A DNA stretch of 53,030 bases from an uncultured Clostridia bacterium (lineage in GTDB: Bacteria > Bacillota > Clostridia > TANB77 > CAG-508). Shown here piece by piece: positions 18,085 through 28,329 of the stretch. Position 1 is the stretch's first letter; each line of letters opens with the position of its first letter. A program made the translations under genes and the position numbers. The notes beneath the pieces were generated by a model that made no database searches, was not told the DNA's origin, and saw only the letters and a program-made list of their open reading frames with translations. The stretch lies in contig CALXZC010000004.1 of assembly GCA_944393135.1 (NCBI GenBank), forward strand, positions 1 to 53,030, read 5' to 3'.

Positions 18085-18699
18085 TTATTCTATTACAATT
18101 TTATCATCAATAACACTTATATATGCTTGTTTATGCAATGGCTCTTCATCTCTGTTAATTTCTTTCACTATATTTGCAATTCTTACTTGTACTGCATCAA
18201 ATAGACCTGCTGCTATTATTGCTTGTTTATTTCCCTTGGCTCCTGCATGTGCTAATCCTCTTAATGCTCCTAACACAACAAGATTATCTGATGCCATTAC
18301 TTCTGCTCCTGAATTTACATCTCCTAATATTACTAAGCTTCCTTCTACTTCCATTTTCTGCCCTGACCTTAAAGAACCCCTATGGAATTTTGTTTCTGAT
18401 ATTGCTATTTCTTTATCAAATGCTTTCTTTATACTTGAAAGCCCTAAGCTCTTTGGCATATCAAAATCTATTTCAACATCTAATTTTTCCTTTATAATTG
18501 CTTGTATTTGGTCGATTTCTTTATTTTTTAATACTTTTCCAGTTACTCTTATTGGTGTTTTTTCATCCTTATATAATTTCCTTAATTCAGGTAGTTTTTT
18601 TCTTAAAACTGCAATTATTTGCCCTTGCTCAGCATTTTCGTCTAGTTTTATTACTATTTCATCTTTTCTTAAATTAATACTAACATAATTACTTTTCAT
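18085..18699 (-). CDS. minC: Septum site-determining protein MinC
   Basis: MinC inhibits FtsZ assembly away from midcell and normally acts with the membrane ATPase MinD. The 204-residue protein has the N-terminal MinC_N fold (residues 1-90) and the C-terminal beta-helical domain with the glycine-rich ladder GSLRSGQKMEVEGSLVILGD, NSGAEVMASDNLVVLGALRG and AHAGAKGN. It is the last gene of the shape operon after PBP2. No minD or minE follows, unlike many clostridial loci; the next gene runs in the opposite direction. MinD should be sought elsewhere in the genome. Confidence 0.95.
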   Translation of the reverse strand: MKSNYVSINLRKDEIVIKLDENAEQGQIIAVLRKKLPELRKLYKDEKTPIRVTGKVLKNKEIDQIQAIIKEKLDVEIDFDMPKSLGLSSIKKAFDKEIAISETKFHRGSLRSGQKMEVEGSLVILGDVNSGAEVMASDNLVVLGALRGLAHAGAKGNKQAIIAAGLFDAVQVRIANIVKEINRDEEPLHKQAYISVIDDKIVIE

Positions 18700-18730
18700 T
18701 TTTACATCCTTCCAACTAAATTTTTATAAG

Positions 18731-18765
18731 TTGAGACAAAAATTGCCCGTCCCCATTTGTCTCAA
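18731..18765 (-). repeat. Dispersed GGGACGG palindromic repeat, copy 2
   Basis: On minus it begins TTGAGACAAATGGGGACGGG and ends TTTTTGTCTCAA. The TGA in the first arm is the stop codon of the PBP2 gene. Confidence 0.85.
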
Positions 18766-20888
18766 TTCATTATTTGTACATATGGCTCTGCTGTCATATC
18801 TTCTTCTATTGTTTGTACATTCATTCCAAAGTACTCTTCCATTATGTCTCTTACTACTTCTGCTGTGTAGTTTCCATGTCCTCCGTTTTCTACTATTACT
18901 ACTATTGCTATTTCTGGATTTTCAAATGGTGCAAATCCTACAAACCACGCATTTACTCCTCCTGTTGTTTCTGCTGATCCTGTTTTTCCTCCTACACTTA
19001 TTCCAAAGTCTTTAAATCTTACATATGCTGTTCCTGAACTGTCTTGTGTAACGGATTCCATTCCTGCTAGAACTGCATCTAAATATTCTTGTTTTATATC
19101 TACATCTTCTACTTGTTCTTCTTCTATTCCTAGTTTTTGATTTACAAAACTTTCGATTTCTTCTTTTGATACTTCTGAACCGTCTGATTTTCTTACTGTT
19201 TTTACTATTGTAGGGCTTATTCTGTTTCCTCCGTTTGATAGAATGCTTATATATCTTGCCATTTGTACTGGTGTATAGTAGTTATCACTTTGCCCTATTG
19301 CTGCTTGTAATGTGTCTCCTGCATACCAATTAGGGTCATCTGTATGTAGTTTTGCTTTTGTTTCTGGTGATGCTACATATCCTGATGTTTCACTTGGTAG
19401 TTCTACTCCTGTTTTTGTTCCTAGTCCAAAGTATTTTGCATAACTTGCTAATGTATTTATTCCCATTCTATCTGCTGTTTCGTAGAAGAAGTAGTTACAT
19501 GATTTTTCTATCGCTCCTGATACATCTAGCCAGCCATGTCCTCTTCCATAGTCGCTATAGTACCAACATTTTGGTCTATATCCTGTGTTTGCATATTTGT
19601 TATATACTCCTGTGTCGTTTATTTTTGTGTTTAGGTCTATTGCTCCTGATTGTAACCCTGCTATTGCTGTTACCATTTTGAATGTTGATCCTGGTGAGTA
19701 TGAGCTTTGTACTGCTTTGTTTACTAATGGATGTGCTGTATTATTATTATAATTGTTCCAGTTTTCTGTGCTTATTCCTCCTACAAAATCTGCTGGATTA
19801 TATGTTGGATAACTTGCCATTGCGAGTATCTCTCCATTATTTACATTCATAACAACACAAGCTCCTGATTTTGCATCAAATCTCTGTCCAAATCCTCCGC
19901 TTGATATTTTTTGTATGTTTGCTGCCAATGCATCTTCTGTGACTTTTTGAAGGTTTGCATCTATTGTAAGTACTACATCTGCTCCTTCTACCGCTTCATC
20001 TGCTATATATTCGGCTGTTGTTGTTCCATCAACTGCCATGTCTATTTGTTTTGTTCCATTTTTTCCTTTTAGGTATTCTTCAAATACGTATTCTATTCCT
20101 GTTTTTCCTATTATATCGTTTTGGCTATATGTACTTTTTCTTGTTTCATATTCTTCTCCACTTATTTGTGATGCATATCCTAATATATGTGCTGCAAGTG
20201 TTCCTGATGTGTATTTTCTTACTGGTTTTACTGATATATTTATTCCTGCAAATTTTTCTGAGCTTTCACTAAATTCTGCTACTGCTTCTCTTGGTATATT
20301 GTCTGCTATTGTTATTGATTTTGTGCTACTATATCCTTCTACTGTTATTTGATATCTAATTGCTATTATTTTTCTTATTTCTTCTATATTTGTTGTGTTT
20401 GTTATTTCGTATTTTTCTACAAATTTATTGAATGCTTCTTCTGCACTTATATTTTCATCAAAGTCATTTTCTTCTTTCCACTCTGCTAGTTTTTCATCTG
20501 AGATTGTAAATGCATATGGGTTTATGCTTATTGGAAAACTATCTGGATATGAAACTCCATATTTTTCAAGTACTCCTATCATATTTAAAATAGAGATATT
20601 TAATTCATTGTCATCTACTTTTGTTTTATACATTTCTATTGAGAACTGCATATCTGAACTTACTAATGTTGCTCCTGTTCTGTCTAGTATTTCTCCTCTT
20701 GCCGCTTCTATTGTACTTTCTCTTGTAAGTCTTGTGTTTGATTGTTCTCTATATTCTGCTCCATGTACTATTTGAAGGCTAAATAGTTTGACTATTAATA
20801 TTATTCCTATTATATATACAAGAACTGTTATTAAATTAAACCTAAGATTTATATTTGGTTTTTTTATGGTCTTGTTTCTTCTTATCAA
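18762..20888 (-). CDS. mrdA: Penicillin-binding protein 2, class B transpeptidase
   Basis: The 708-residue protein crosslinks lateral-wall peptidoglycan with the MreBCD/Rod complex. It has a short basic N terminus, one membrane helix (about 17-40), a dimerisation domain with RGEILDRTGATLVSS, and a transpeptidase domain with the active-site tetrad STFK (within SYSPGSTFKM), the SCN triad (EKSCNYFFYETA) and KTGSAE. The QAAIGQ segment before YTPVQMARY is also typical. Translation starts at a TTG with GGTGG upstream. The stop codon lies in copy 2 of the dispersed repeat. It is in the mreB-mreC-mreD-pbp2-minC operon. Confidence 0.95.
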   Translation of the reverse strand: MIRRNKTIKKPNINLRFNLITVLVYIIGIILIVKLFSLQIVHGAEYREQSNTRLTRESTIEAARGEILDRTGATLVSSDMQFSIEMYKTKVDDNELNISILNMIGVLEKYGVSYPDSFPISINPYAFTISDEKLAEWKEENDFDENISAEEAFNKFVEKYEITNTTNIEEIRKIIAIRYQITVEGYSSTKSITIADNIPREAVAEFSESSEKFAGINISVKPVRKYTSGTLAAHILGYASQISGEEYETRKSTYSQNDIIGKTGIEYVFEEYLKGKNGTKQIDMAVDGTTTAEYIADEAVEGADVVLTIDANLQKVTEDALAANIQKISSGGFGQRFDAKSGACVVMNVNNGEILAMASYPTYNPADFVGGISTENWNNYNNNTAHPLVNKAVQSSYSPGSTFKMVTAIAGLQSGAIDLNTKINDTGVYNKYANTGYRPKCWYYSDYGRGHGWLDVSGAIEKSCNYFFYETADRMGINTLASYAKYFGLGTKTGVELPSETSGYVASPETKAKLHTDDPNWYAGDTLQAAIGQSDNYYTPVQMARYISILSNGGNRISPTIVKTVRKSDGSEVSKEEIESFVNQKLGIEEEQVEDVDIKQEYLDAVLAGMESVTQDSSGTAYVRFKDFGISVGGKTGSAETTGGVNAWFVGFAPFENPEIAIVVIVENGGHGNYTAEVVRDIMEEYFGMNVQTIEEDMTAEPYVQIMN

Positions 20889-20915
20889 ACTACCACCTTC
20901 CTTCTTTTTTATTTT

Positions 20916-21450
20916 TTAAAAATATCTTGTTAATATTGTGTTTCCTTTATATTCATTTTCTATATAATATCCTGCTTTTTGTATAATTGGATATAGTATT
21001 ATTGTTAATATTAAGTTGTATATTATTTCTACTATTAATATTATTAAAAATGTAAATATTTCGACATTTATTGATAAAAACATGTAATTAAGTATATAAT
21101 TTAACACCTCTACTAAGAATGTTGAACCAAATACCATTAGCATTATTGTCATACGACTGTCTTTTGAAAAGTTTTTATCAAATATTCCTGCTAAAAATCC
21201 TACTATCCCTAAAGTTACTGCATTTATTCCAACTTGTTGTCCTAATAGTAAATCTAACATTAATCCTATTCCTACTCCATATATAGTGCCTATTGTTCTA
21301 CTTGCAAATAATCCAATAAATAAAACATATATTATAAATAGGTTTGGCATTGTACCTGCTATATTAAACCATGTAAAGAAGTTTGACTGAATATAATATA
21401 TAATTAGTCCGAATTATAACTAATACAAGATTAATAATTACTTTTTTCAA
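20916..21450 (-). CDS. mreD: Rod shape-determining protein MreD, needs a +1 shift at a CGG codon
   Basis: MreD is an integral membrane protein of the elongation complex. The gene should start at TTG 21450 after AGAGGTGA, 13 bases past mreC, and reads MKKVIINLVLVII for 13 codons. It then meets CGG at codon 14, and the zero frame ends shortly after. Skipping the C gives GLIIYYIQSNFFTWFNIAG and joins the long frame that runs through MPNLFIIYVLFIGLF to ILTRYF, about 177 residues with five or six membrane helices. Without the shift, only an ORF starting at an internal ATG (21350) would be seen, lacking the first helix. Confidence 0.85.
21409..21411 (-). other. CGG frameshift site 2 (mreD)
   Basis: The zero-frame codons are ATT CGG ACT. 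Skipping the C gives ATT GGA CTA and restores the first membrane helix of MreD. Confidence 0.8.
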
Positions 21451-21463
21451 TCACTTCACCTCT

Positions 21464-22279
21464 TTACTTATTTGTTATTACAAGTACTGTATCTAATTTA
21501 TCAAAATCTACGGCTGTATTGATTATAGCATATCTATCTGTTATGTTTTGGGCATTTTCTACACTTTTTACTGTTCCTACATGGATTCCTTTTGGATAAA
21601 TTCCTCCAAGTCCTGATGTTTCTATACTATCTCCTTGTACAACATTTGCATCTGTTGGTATATACATTCCTCTTAATGTTGAATTTTCTTCTAATGTTCC
21701 CTTGCATACTATACTATCATCTGTTGTACTTAGTGTACAACTAACTGAACTTGCTGTATCTATAATTGTTTGTACTTTTGCTGTATTTTTTGTTACAGAA
21801 ATTACATGTCCTACTAAACCTTTGTCTCCGATTACTGTCATGTTTTCTTGTACTCCATCATCACTTCCAATGTTTATTACTATTGTTTTTGAGTAGTTGC
21901 TTATTTCTTTGTTTATTACATATCCTGGTGTTGTATTATATTCGCCATATTTTTCACTTAAATTTAAATATTCTTGTAATGTTTCGTTTTGTGTTTTTAT
22001 GTTTTCTAGTTCTCTTAGCTGTTGTTCTAATTCACTATTTTTTTGCTTTAATTCTTCATTTTCTTGTTTCAAGTTATTTATATCTGTAAAAAATGTTCCA
22101 TTTCCACTTAATTTATTTTTTAAATAAGTTAATCCATTTTGTATAGGCATAACTAGATTAGTTGCAGCATTTTCAAAAAAGTTTGAGTTTGTTTCTCCAT
22201 TTGAAAAAATTACAACTAAAATTAAAATTATGATAGTTATTATAATTCCTATAATTCCACTTTTTTTCTTTCTATACAT
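21464..22279 (-). CDS. mreC: Rod shape-determining protein MreC
   Basis: MreC is the bitopic scaffold of the elongation complex, linking MreB inside to PBP2 outside. The 271-residue protein has a basic start (MYRKKKSG), one membrane helix (about 9-27), a coiled coil at about 68-105 (LKQENEELKQKNSELEQQL) and the beta-barrel domain with NIGSDDGVQENMTVIGDKGLVGHV and GLGGIYPKGIHVGTV. The domain order and length are normal. It contains a correctly read CTT GGA pair (GLGG), a useful control for the frameshift sites in its neighbours. Confidence 0.95.
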   Translation of the reverse strand: MYRKKKSGIIGIIITIIILILVVIFSNGETNSNFFENAATNLVMPIQNGLTYLKNKLSGNGTFFTDINNLKQENEELKQKNSELEQQLRELENIKTQNETLQEYLNLSEKYGEYNTTPGYVINKEISNYSKTIVINIGSDDGVQENMTVIGDKGLVGHVISVTKNTAKVQTIIDTASSVSCTLSTTDDSIVCKGTLEENSTLRGMYIPTDANVVQGDSIETSGLGGIYPKGIHVGTVKSVENAQNITDRYAIINTAVDFDKLDTVLVITNK

Positions 22280-22297
22280 TTTTTACTCCTTGTTTTC

Positions 22298-23366
<1,069 letters not shown>

Positions 23367-23370
<4 letters not shown>

Positions 23371-24077
23371 TTTGCATTTTTCTTTTGTTCTTCTTTTGCA
23401 AATTCAGTAAAGATACTTGTATATTGCATATTTCCTATTATTATATGATCTACCATTTTTATATCTAAACATTTTGCTGATTTTTCCAATAAGGTTGTAA
23501 ATAATATATCATCTTCACTCGGAGTGCAGTCTCCACTTGGATGGTTGTGTATTAATATGAATTTTGGTGCTTTCATTCTTATTGGTTCATATAATACATC
23601 TTTAATAGGTATTCTTACTAAATTAGTTGTTCCTTTTGCTACGTCTACTATTTTTAGTATTTCGTCTTTCGAACTTAAAACAGCTACTTTTACTATTTCT
23701 TCTTTCTTTAATTTTAGGTCACTCATTAATATTTTTGCTAAATCTTTAGGTTCGTTTATCTTTATTTTTTTGTAGTTTGATGTTTTAAACATTCTTTTTG
23801 CTATTTCTCCTATTGCCTTTAGTTGAATTGCTTTTACTTTTCCTATTCCTTTTTGTGTCATTAGTTCTTGTATTGTTAATGTGTTCAAATAATTTAGGTT
23901 TTCGTATGTTGTATTGTTTAAACTCAGTAATTTTTGTGCTAATTGTACTGCTGTTTCTTCTTTTGTTCCTGTTTTTATTATTATTGCTAATAATTCAGCA
24001 TCTGATAATGCTTTTTCACCATATAGTTCTAATTTTTCATATGGTCTTTCTAATTCTGGTAATTCTTTAATCTTCAT
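23367..24077 (-). CDS. radC: RadC/JAMM-domain protein
   Basis: This is a RadC-family protein of about 236 residues. An N-terminal helix-hairpin-helix region (TIQELMTQKGIGKVKAIQLKA) precedes a JAMM metalloprotease-like domain with the metal motif HNHPSGDCTPSEDD and VDHIIIG. Despite the name, a DNA repair role is not established; in several phyla it is found beside mreB, as here. The ATG at 24077 gives the canonical start; an upstream TTG at 24092 in the same frame is closer to AAAGGA, so the start is uncertain. The stop codon lies in a half copy of the dispersed repeat. Confidence 0.92.
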
Positions 24078-24130
24078 GACAAAATATACCAATCCTTTCT
24101 TCCTAGATTTTTATATTTTGTCCCTATTTC

Positions 24131-24388
24131 CTATATTTTTTTGTATATAAGTATTGCCAGTATCATTCCTATTATACTTGAGATGTTGATTTTGAACATT
24201 AGCCCAAATGTTATTTGTATAACACTTAAATCAAGTGTTATTGGTGTGTTTAACCCAAAACTCTGTCCATATGATAGCCACCATAGCCAGTCTACTCTTG
24301 ATGCTAGTTCTCCTAATAGTCCTCCTATTACTATTCCTGATAATATAAATACTAATAAAATCCATACATTTTTTTCTTTTGTTGCCAT
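24131..24388 (-). CDS. DUF4321 membrane protein
   Basis: The 85-residue protein has two membrane helices, one after a short basic head (VWILLVFILSGIVIGGLLGELA) and one before the C terminus (ISSIIGMILAILIY), with a WLWWLSYGQSFGL segment between. This matches DUF4321, a small clostridial family usually found beside radC/mreB. The ATG at 24388 is chosen because GGAGGG lies upstream; the longer frame to 24430 has no such site. Function is unknown. It and mecA are divergent, with 274 AT-rich bases between them in which I see only promoter-like AT tracts. Confidence 0.8.
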   Translation of the reverse strand: MATKEKNVWILLVFILSGIVIGGLLGELASRVDWLWWLSYGQSFGLNTPITLDLSVIQITFGLMFKINISSIIGMILAILIYKKI

Positions 24389-24662
24389 TTTTATCCCTCC
24401 AAAATTTCGTTTTTTCTTACGGCTATTCATTTTACCACAAAAGTATTATATCTTGATTTAGTAATTTTTTCAAGTAAATACTCTTATTTTTTTATTAATT
24501 TTAAGTTTTTACAAGTAAATTTATTGTAATATGAAATCAGTTATGTTATATTATGGTGAAATTTAATTTTTACTAAAAATAATTACCAAAAATTATATAT
24601 TTAAATATAATAGTATTAGTAGTATAATTAAATTAGTAGTTATTTTAGGAGGTTGTTACTTT

Positions 24663-25304
24663 ATGAAAATAGAAAGATTAACAGAGAATAAAATTAGAAT
24701 TATTATAAATTCCTCTGATTTTAATTTAGATAGTTTAGATGCTAAAACTATCATGGCTAGTGCAGTAGAACGTTCAGGTTTTTTCACTTATATTTTAGAA
24801 AAAGCAAAGGACGAAGTTGGCTTTAATACTGATGGTTGTAGACTTCTCATAGAAGCATTTTCTACTTCTGATGATATTCTAGTTTTCACAATTACTAAAT
24901 ATTTAGTTGACACTGCTTCTAATAAAATATTATCTCCAAGTAAGATTTCTCTTAAGGTTAAAAGGAAGTCTTTAAATGTAAATTGTAAACATGCTTTATA
25001 TAAAATAAATAGTTTTGATGAATTTTGTGATTTTTGTGAGTGTCTAGATAAAGAATATAGGTTTGATATTAAAAAACTTTCAAAAAATACATATTTATAT
25101 TTATATAATAATACATATTATCTATTAATGAAAAATACTAATTTAGATGATAATGCTCTTAAAAATTTCTATTCTATTTCTTCAGAATTTTTATCAGCTA
25201 TTCATTATTCTAGTAGTTTTGAAAGTAAATTATTAGAACATGGTAAATTAATTATTAAAGGAAACGCTATTCTTACAGGTGTTAAGTTTTTTTCAAAAAA
25301 ATAA
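24663..25304 (+). CDS. mecA: Adaptor protein MecA-like
   Basis: MecA adaptors deliver substrates such as ComK to the ClpCP protease. The 213-residue protein has the family's two-part design: the N-terminal domain MKIERLTENKIRIIINSSDF with the GFFTYILEKAKDEVGF segment near residue 40, then a variable linker, and a C-terminal domain from about residue 105 (HALYKINSFDEFCDFCECL) that would bind ClpC. AGGAGG lies upstream of the ATG. It is one of the few plus-strand genes, and its stop codon lies inside a bidirectional terminator shared with the M23 peptidase. Confidence 0.87.
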   Translation: MKIERLTENKIRIIINSSDFNLDSLDAKTIMASAVERSGFFTYILEKAKDEVGFNTDGCRLLIEAFSTSDDILVFTITKYLVDTASNKILSPSKISLKVKRKSLNVNCKHALYKINSFDEFCDFCECLDKEYRFDIKKLSKNTYLYLYNNTYYLLMKNTNLDDNALKNFYSISSEFLSAIHYSSSFESKLLEHGKLIIKGNAILTGVKFFSKK

Positions 25305-25326
25305 CCAGATAAAATCTGGTTATTTT
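25298..25326. terminator. Bidirectional terminator between mecA and the M23 gene
   Basis: AAAATAACCAGAT pairs with ATCTGGTTATTTT around three bases. T runs follow the stem on both strands. It overlaps both stop codons. Confidence 0.88.
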
Positions 25327-26341
25327 AATATACGTAGTTTTGTGGGTTATATGCTACTCCATTTACTCTAACTTCTAAATGTAAATGTGGTCCTGTTGAA
25401 TTTCCTGTAGAGCCTACTGCTGCGATTGTTTGACCCTGTGATACTTGTGTTCCTGTTCCTACATATAATTTATCACAATGACAATAATATGTTTGAACTC
25501 CGTTTCCATGACTTATTACTAACATATTTCCATATGAACCTTTATACCCTGAAAAAGTTACTGTTCCTGCTGCTGCTGCTTTAATTGGTGTTCCTCTTGA
25601 TGCTGAAATATCTAGTCCTGTATGTGATGATCTTCTTATACTACTTGCTGCTCCAAATCTAGATGTTATTATTCCTGAAATTGGTTTTATTAAAGTTATT
25701 CCGATGTTTGCTTTTGCACTTGATGTTGTTCCTTTTGTATTAACAGTTCCACTTGCTGCATATCTTGTAGAAGATGTTTTTTTGGCTACTGTTACTACTT
25801 TTGGTTTTTCTATATATAGTTTTGATACTGCTTCGTCTGATGTTATTAAGTCTTTCATTTCTGTTTCATATTTTTCTACTATTGCAATATTTGCAATGTT
25901 TGAACTATCCTTTGTTTTTAAGTCATTGACTACTTTTTCTGCATCTTCAAATGTTCCTACATATGCCTTTTCTTCTTGATTATCTGTTATAGCATAATAT
26001 CTATAATATGTAACTCCTGTTTCTTTTATTTTATTAAATATTTCATCATCATTTGCTACAATGTTCTTTTTCAATAGACATAATTTATATTCTGGTAGCT
26101 TGTCCACTTGAACAAATGCAACATTTGAATTTGTTCCATCTCCTTTTTCAACATAATCATTAATTCTATGTTGTAAACCTGACCTATCTTCTGTATATCC
26201 CACTTGTTCACCATTTATAAAAACACTATATGTTGGTTTATATAAAAAGGCTATTGTTCCTATAATTAAAAAAGTTGCTATCACAAAAAGAATTATAAAT
26301 TTAATTCCCCTTCTTGTATGTATTAACACTTTTTTTAACAT
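25325..26341 (-). CDS. M23 family peptidoglycan endopeptidase, membrane anchored
   Basis: The 338-residue protein has a basic N terminus and one membrane helix (about 15-34), a linker domain of roughly 170 residues, a Ser/Thr-rich stretch, and a C-terminal LytM/M23 domain. The domain carries the zinc ligands in SHTGLDIS and HLHLEV and the conserved ITSRFG start and YGNMLVISHGNGVQTYY strand. It should cut peptide crosslinks in the wall, in growth or sporulation; SpoIIQ-like and DipM/NlpD-like roles cannot be separated from sequence. All metal ligands are present, so it is probably active. Confidence 0.9.
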   Translation of the reverse strand: MLKKVLIHTRRGIKFIILFVIATFLIIGTIAFLYKPTYSVFINGEQVGYTEDRSGLQHRINDYVEKGDGTNSNVAFVQVDKLPEYKLCLLKKNIVANDDEIFNKIKETGVTYYRYYAITDNQEEKAYVGTFEDAEKVVNDLKTKDSSNIANIAIVEKYETEMKDLITSDEAVSKLYIEKPKVVTVAKKTSSTRYAASGTVNTKGTTSSAKANIGITLIKPISGIITSRFGAASSIRRSSHTGLDISASRGTPIKAAAAGTVTFSGYKGSYGNMLVISHGNGVQTYYCHCDKLYVGTGTQVSQGQTIAAVGSTGNSTGPHLHLEVRVNGVAYNPQNYVY

Positions 26342-26505
26342 TAATATTCTCTCCTTTGTACATCTTTTATTTTCCTTGTAATGATATTGTAATATTTCTA
26401 TTTTTGCAAAGATATTCTAACTCTAATTTCCGTAAGTTTTCTCTTGTTTATTCTCTTAATCTCTTTTTTATTCGTTTTATCTCGTTTTTTCTATTAACTT
26501 TAAAA

Positions 26506-26538
26506 ATGAGACAGATAGGTCCGTCCCTATTGTCTCAT
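26506..26538 (-). repeat. Dispersed GGGACGG palindromic repeat, copy 3
   Basis: On minus it begins ATGAGACAATAGGGACGGAC and ends CTGTCTCAT. Its first TGA is the stop codon of the CotF-like gene. This is the most diverged full copy. The 164 bases between it and the M23 gene show nothing else. Confidence 0.8.
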
Positions 26539-26780
26539 CCTTGCAATTCTGATTTTACTGTGTTTATCTCTGTTACTGTTGCTTTTTGTGCAGGTATATA
26601 ATATCCTTTACTTTGAGCTATTTTAAATAATTCGTATTGGAAACTTTCATCATTATTTCTTATTTGTTGGAATGTTTGTCTTAATCCCATATTTTCACAT
26701 TCTGATATCGCTGTTTGATATGCTGTTAAGTCTGACTTTACTCCTGCTAAAATATCATTTACCATTACTTTCTCGTCCAT
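26535..26780 (-). CDS. CotF-like spore coat protein
   Basis: The 81-residue helical protein (VNDILAGVKSDLTAYQTAISECENMGLRQ in two parts, then FELFKIAQSKGYYIPAQKA) matches the spore coat CotF family, related to ferritin-like DUF2383-type bundles. The pattern of a short helix pair followed by an aromatic YYIPA motif is characteristic. GGGAGG precedes the ATG. It is paired with a second, shorter CotF-like gene just upstream, as is usual in Clostridia. Its stop codon lies in the dispersed repeat. Confidence 0.82.
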   Translation of the reverse strand: MDEKVMVNDILAGVKSDLTAYQTAISECENMGLRQTFQQIRNNDESFQYELFKIAQSKGYYIPAQKATVTEINTVKSELQG

Positions 26781-26808
26781 TGTTTTTCCTCCCTTGAAAT
26801 TTTAATTT

Positions 26809-27000
26809 TTAGTTATTTCCTAAAAAACTCATTAATTTTTGTTTTGTGTTTAATGCATCTTGTGCTGATTTTGTAAATAGTTGTTTTATTTGTGGGTCTA
26901 CCGCTTGCCCTGCATATGTGTTTAGTTTCTGATATGTTGTTTCATGTGCTCCTATTAGATGTCTTAAATGTTGTAATTCCATTTGATTTAAATCTGGCAT
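26809..27000 (-). CDS. Short CotF-like spore coat protein
   Basis: The 63-residue protein (NQMELQHLRHLIGAHETTYQ split by polar residues, then QAVDPQIKQLFTKSAQDALNTKQ) has the paired-helix form of small CotF-like coat proteins. ATG at 27000 follows AAAGGAAGG; a longer frame from 27018 starts at the RBS itself. It lies 28 bases from the second coat gene, so they are very likely one unit expressed in the mother cell. Confidence 0.78.
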   Translation of the reverse strand: MPDLNQMELQHLRHLIGAHETTYQKLNTYAGQAVDPQIKQLFTKSAQDALNTKQKLMSFLGNN

Positions 27001-27047
27001 TTTTATCCTTCCTTTCATTTAAAATCTAAGTTTATTATTTCCATTTA

Positions 27048-27575
27048 TTATTTTTTTATACAATTTTCTTTCCATACATCTGTTAATTTTCGCCTATCTA
27101 CAACTCCTGTTAATTTTGCCTTAATCCATTTATCATTATATCCTTTAGTTCTATAATAATCAACAGCACGATTAACCACAAGTTTTGGATTAAATACTTC
27201 ATCAATTCTTTCTTTTCCCATTTTTGCAAGCCAGAGTTTGAATGGCTCTGATTTCAGTTGTCCGATTTTTTCGGACAACTAACTACCTTCTTGACTTAGC
27301 TTTATTTTTAAATCATTCCAATATTTTCTCGCTCTATCACTTTTTGTTAATGCCCCAACAACATCAACTACACTAAAATAATATTCTTCTTTTTCACTAT
27401 CCCACACACTTCTTATTTCACTATCTTCAAAAAGTTTTGAAATTGTTTCTAATTTATTATTATGCTTACTCTTATACTTTGATAATGTTTGATTATAAAC
27501 AAAACGGCAACAGTGAAATGTTTTTGCTTTTTGTTCTTTATTTAGATATATTCTATATTTATATGCTTTTAACAT
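27048..27575 (-). pseudogene. Decayed chimera of TnpB N-terminal piece and BRO-N-like phage gene
   Basis: The first 40 or so codons read MLKAYKYRIYLNKEQKA and CRFVYNQTLSKYKSK, the start of IS200/IS605 TnpB, itself internally shortened. The frame then changes to a BRO-N-type domain (KLFEDSEIRSVWDSEKEEYYFSVVDVV split here, then ARKYWNDLKIKLSQEGS). A TAG stop follows at 27279-27281, in the same frame as LSEKIGQLK and the BRO C-terminal half (EPFKLWLAKMGKERIDEVF). Compared with the family, about 28 residues between IGQLK and EPFKLWLA are missing. So there is a fusion, a nonsense codon (probably from a Gln codon) and a deletion. A short hairpin (TTGTCCGA/TCGGACAA) lies at the stop. Confidence 0.78.
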
Positions 27576-27750
27576 TTTTAACTATCGTCGCTTTTTACAA
27601 GTTAATTTCCTATATATTTATACATTCATTTTATTTTCTATGCTATATACAAAAATAGTATAATATTGTAGTAATTATTTTATATTCATACATTAGTTTT
27701 TATTACTCGCTTCCTTATTTGCTCATTCTAAGAAGCAGAAAAGAGGTCTT

Positions 27751-28317
27751 TTATTTTAATAATATTTTTTCTATTTCTTTCCAATTATTTACTCTTATAA
27801 AATTATTTTCTTTTAATTCTGTTTCTGTTAAATTTTTATTATGGTATGCTGTAAACAATAATTTTAACCTAGCCTTTCCCATTAATTTTTTAGGGCTATC
27901 ATCTATTCTAATATCTGCTTCTAACAAGTCCTTATTAGATATAAATATAAATTTATGTGGATCTATGAACGGGAAATTTTCACATAGAAAATTATATTTA
28001 TCATTTAATGTCTTTCCAGATATTTCTGGTGCATCTCTAAATACATATGCTGTTGCTATATATAACTCATATTTTTGGTTTAGTTTTTCCATTACTTCTT
28101 GTGCATTTTCTACAATGTTTACGTAATCATATGTGTTTCTGTTAGAATACCATTTTGCCCATTCTTTTATTCTATCTTTTGGTATTAGGTCATTTATATA
28201 ATATGATTTTGCATCTTCTTGTTCATAGTTCGTACCTAAGAATTCATTTATCATTCTTATAAATCCTTTTTCACAAAGTACATCATCCATATCTACTATT
28301 AGTTTTTCCATTGGCAT
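27751..28317 (-). CDS. 5'-nucleotidase NT5C-type HAD phosphatase
   Basis: The protein has about 189 residues and belongs to the HAD superfamily, most like the NT5C (deoxyribonucleotidase) group. The nucleophile motif is VDMDDVLCE at the start, a later motif is ELYIATAYVF, and ADIRIDDSP supplies the last acidic pair. It should remove the 5' phosphate of (deoxy)nucleoside monophosphates. It starts right after the pcrA stop; ATG at 28317 or 28311 are both possible after GGAAGG. The C-terminal 60 residues are a typical HAD cap remainder. The exact substrate is not predictable. Confidence 0.83.
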   Translation of the reverse strand: MPMEKLIVDMDDVLCEKGFIRMINEFLGTNYEQEDAKSYYINDLIPKDRIKEWAKWYSNRNTYDYVNIVENAQEVMEKLNQKYELYIATAYVFRDAPEISGKTLNDKYNFLCENFPFIDPHKFIFISNKDLLEADIRIDDSPKKLMGKARLKLLFTAYHNKNLTETELKENNFIRVNNWKEIEKILLK

Positions 28318-28329
28318 TCTTCCTTCCAT

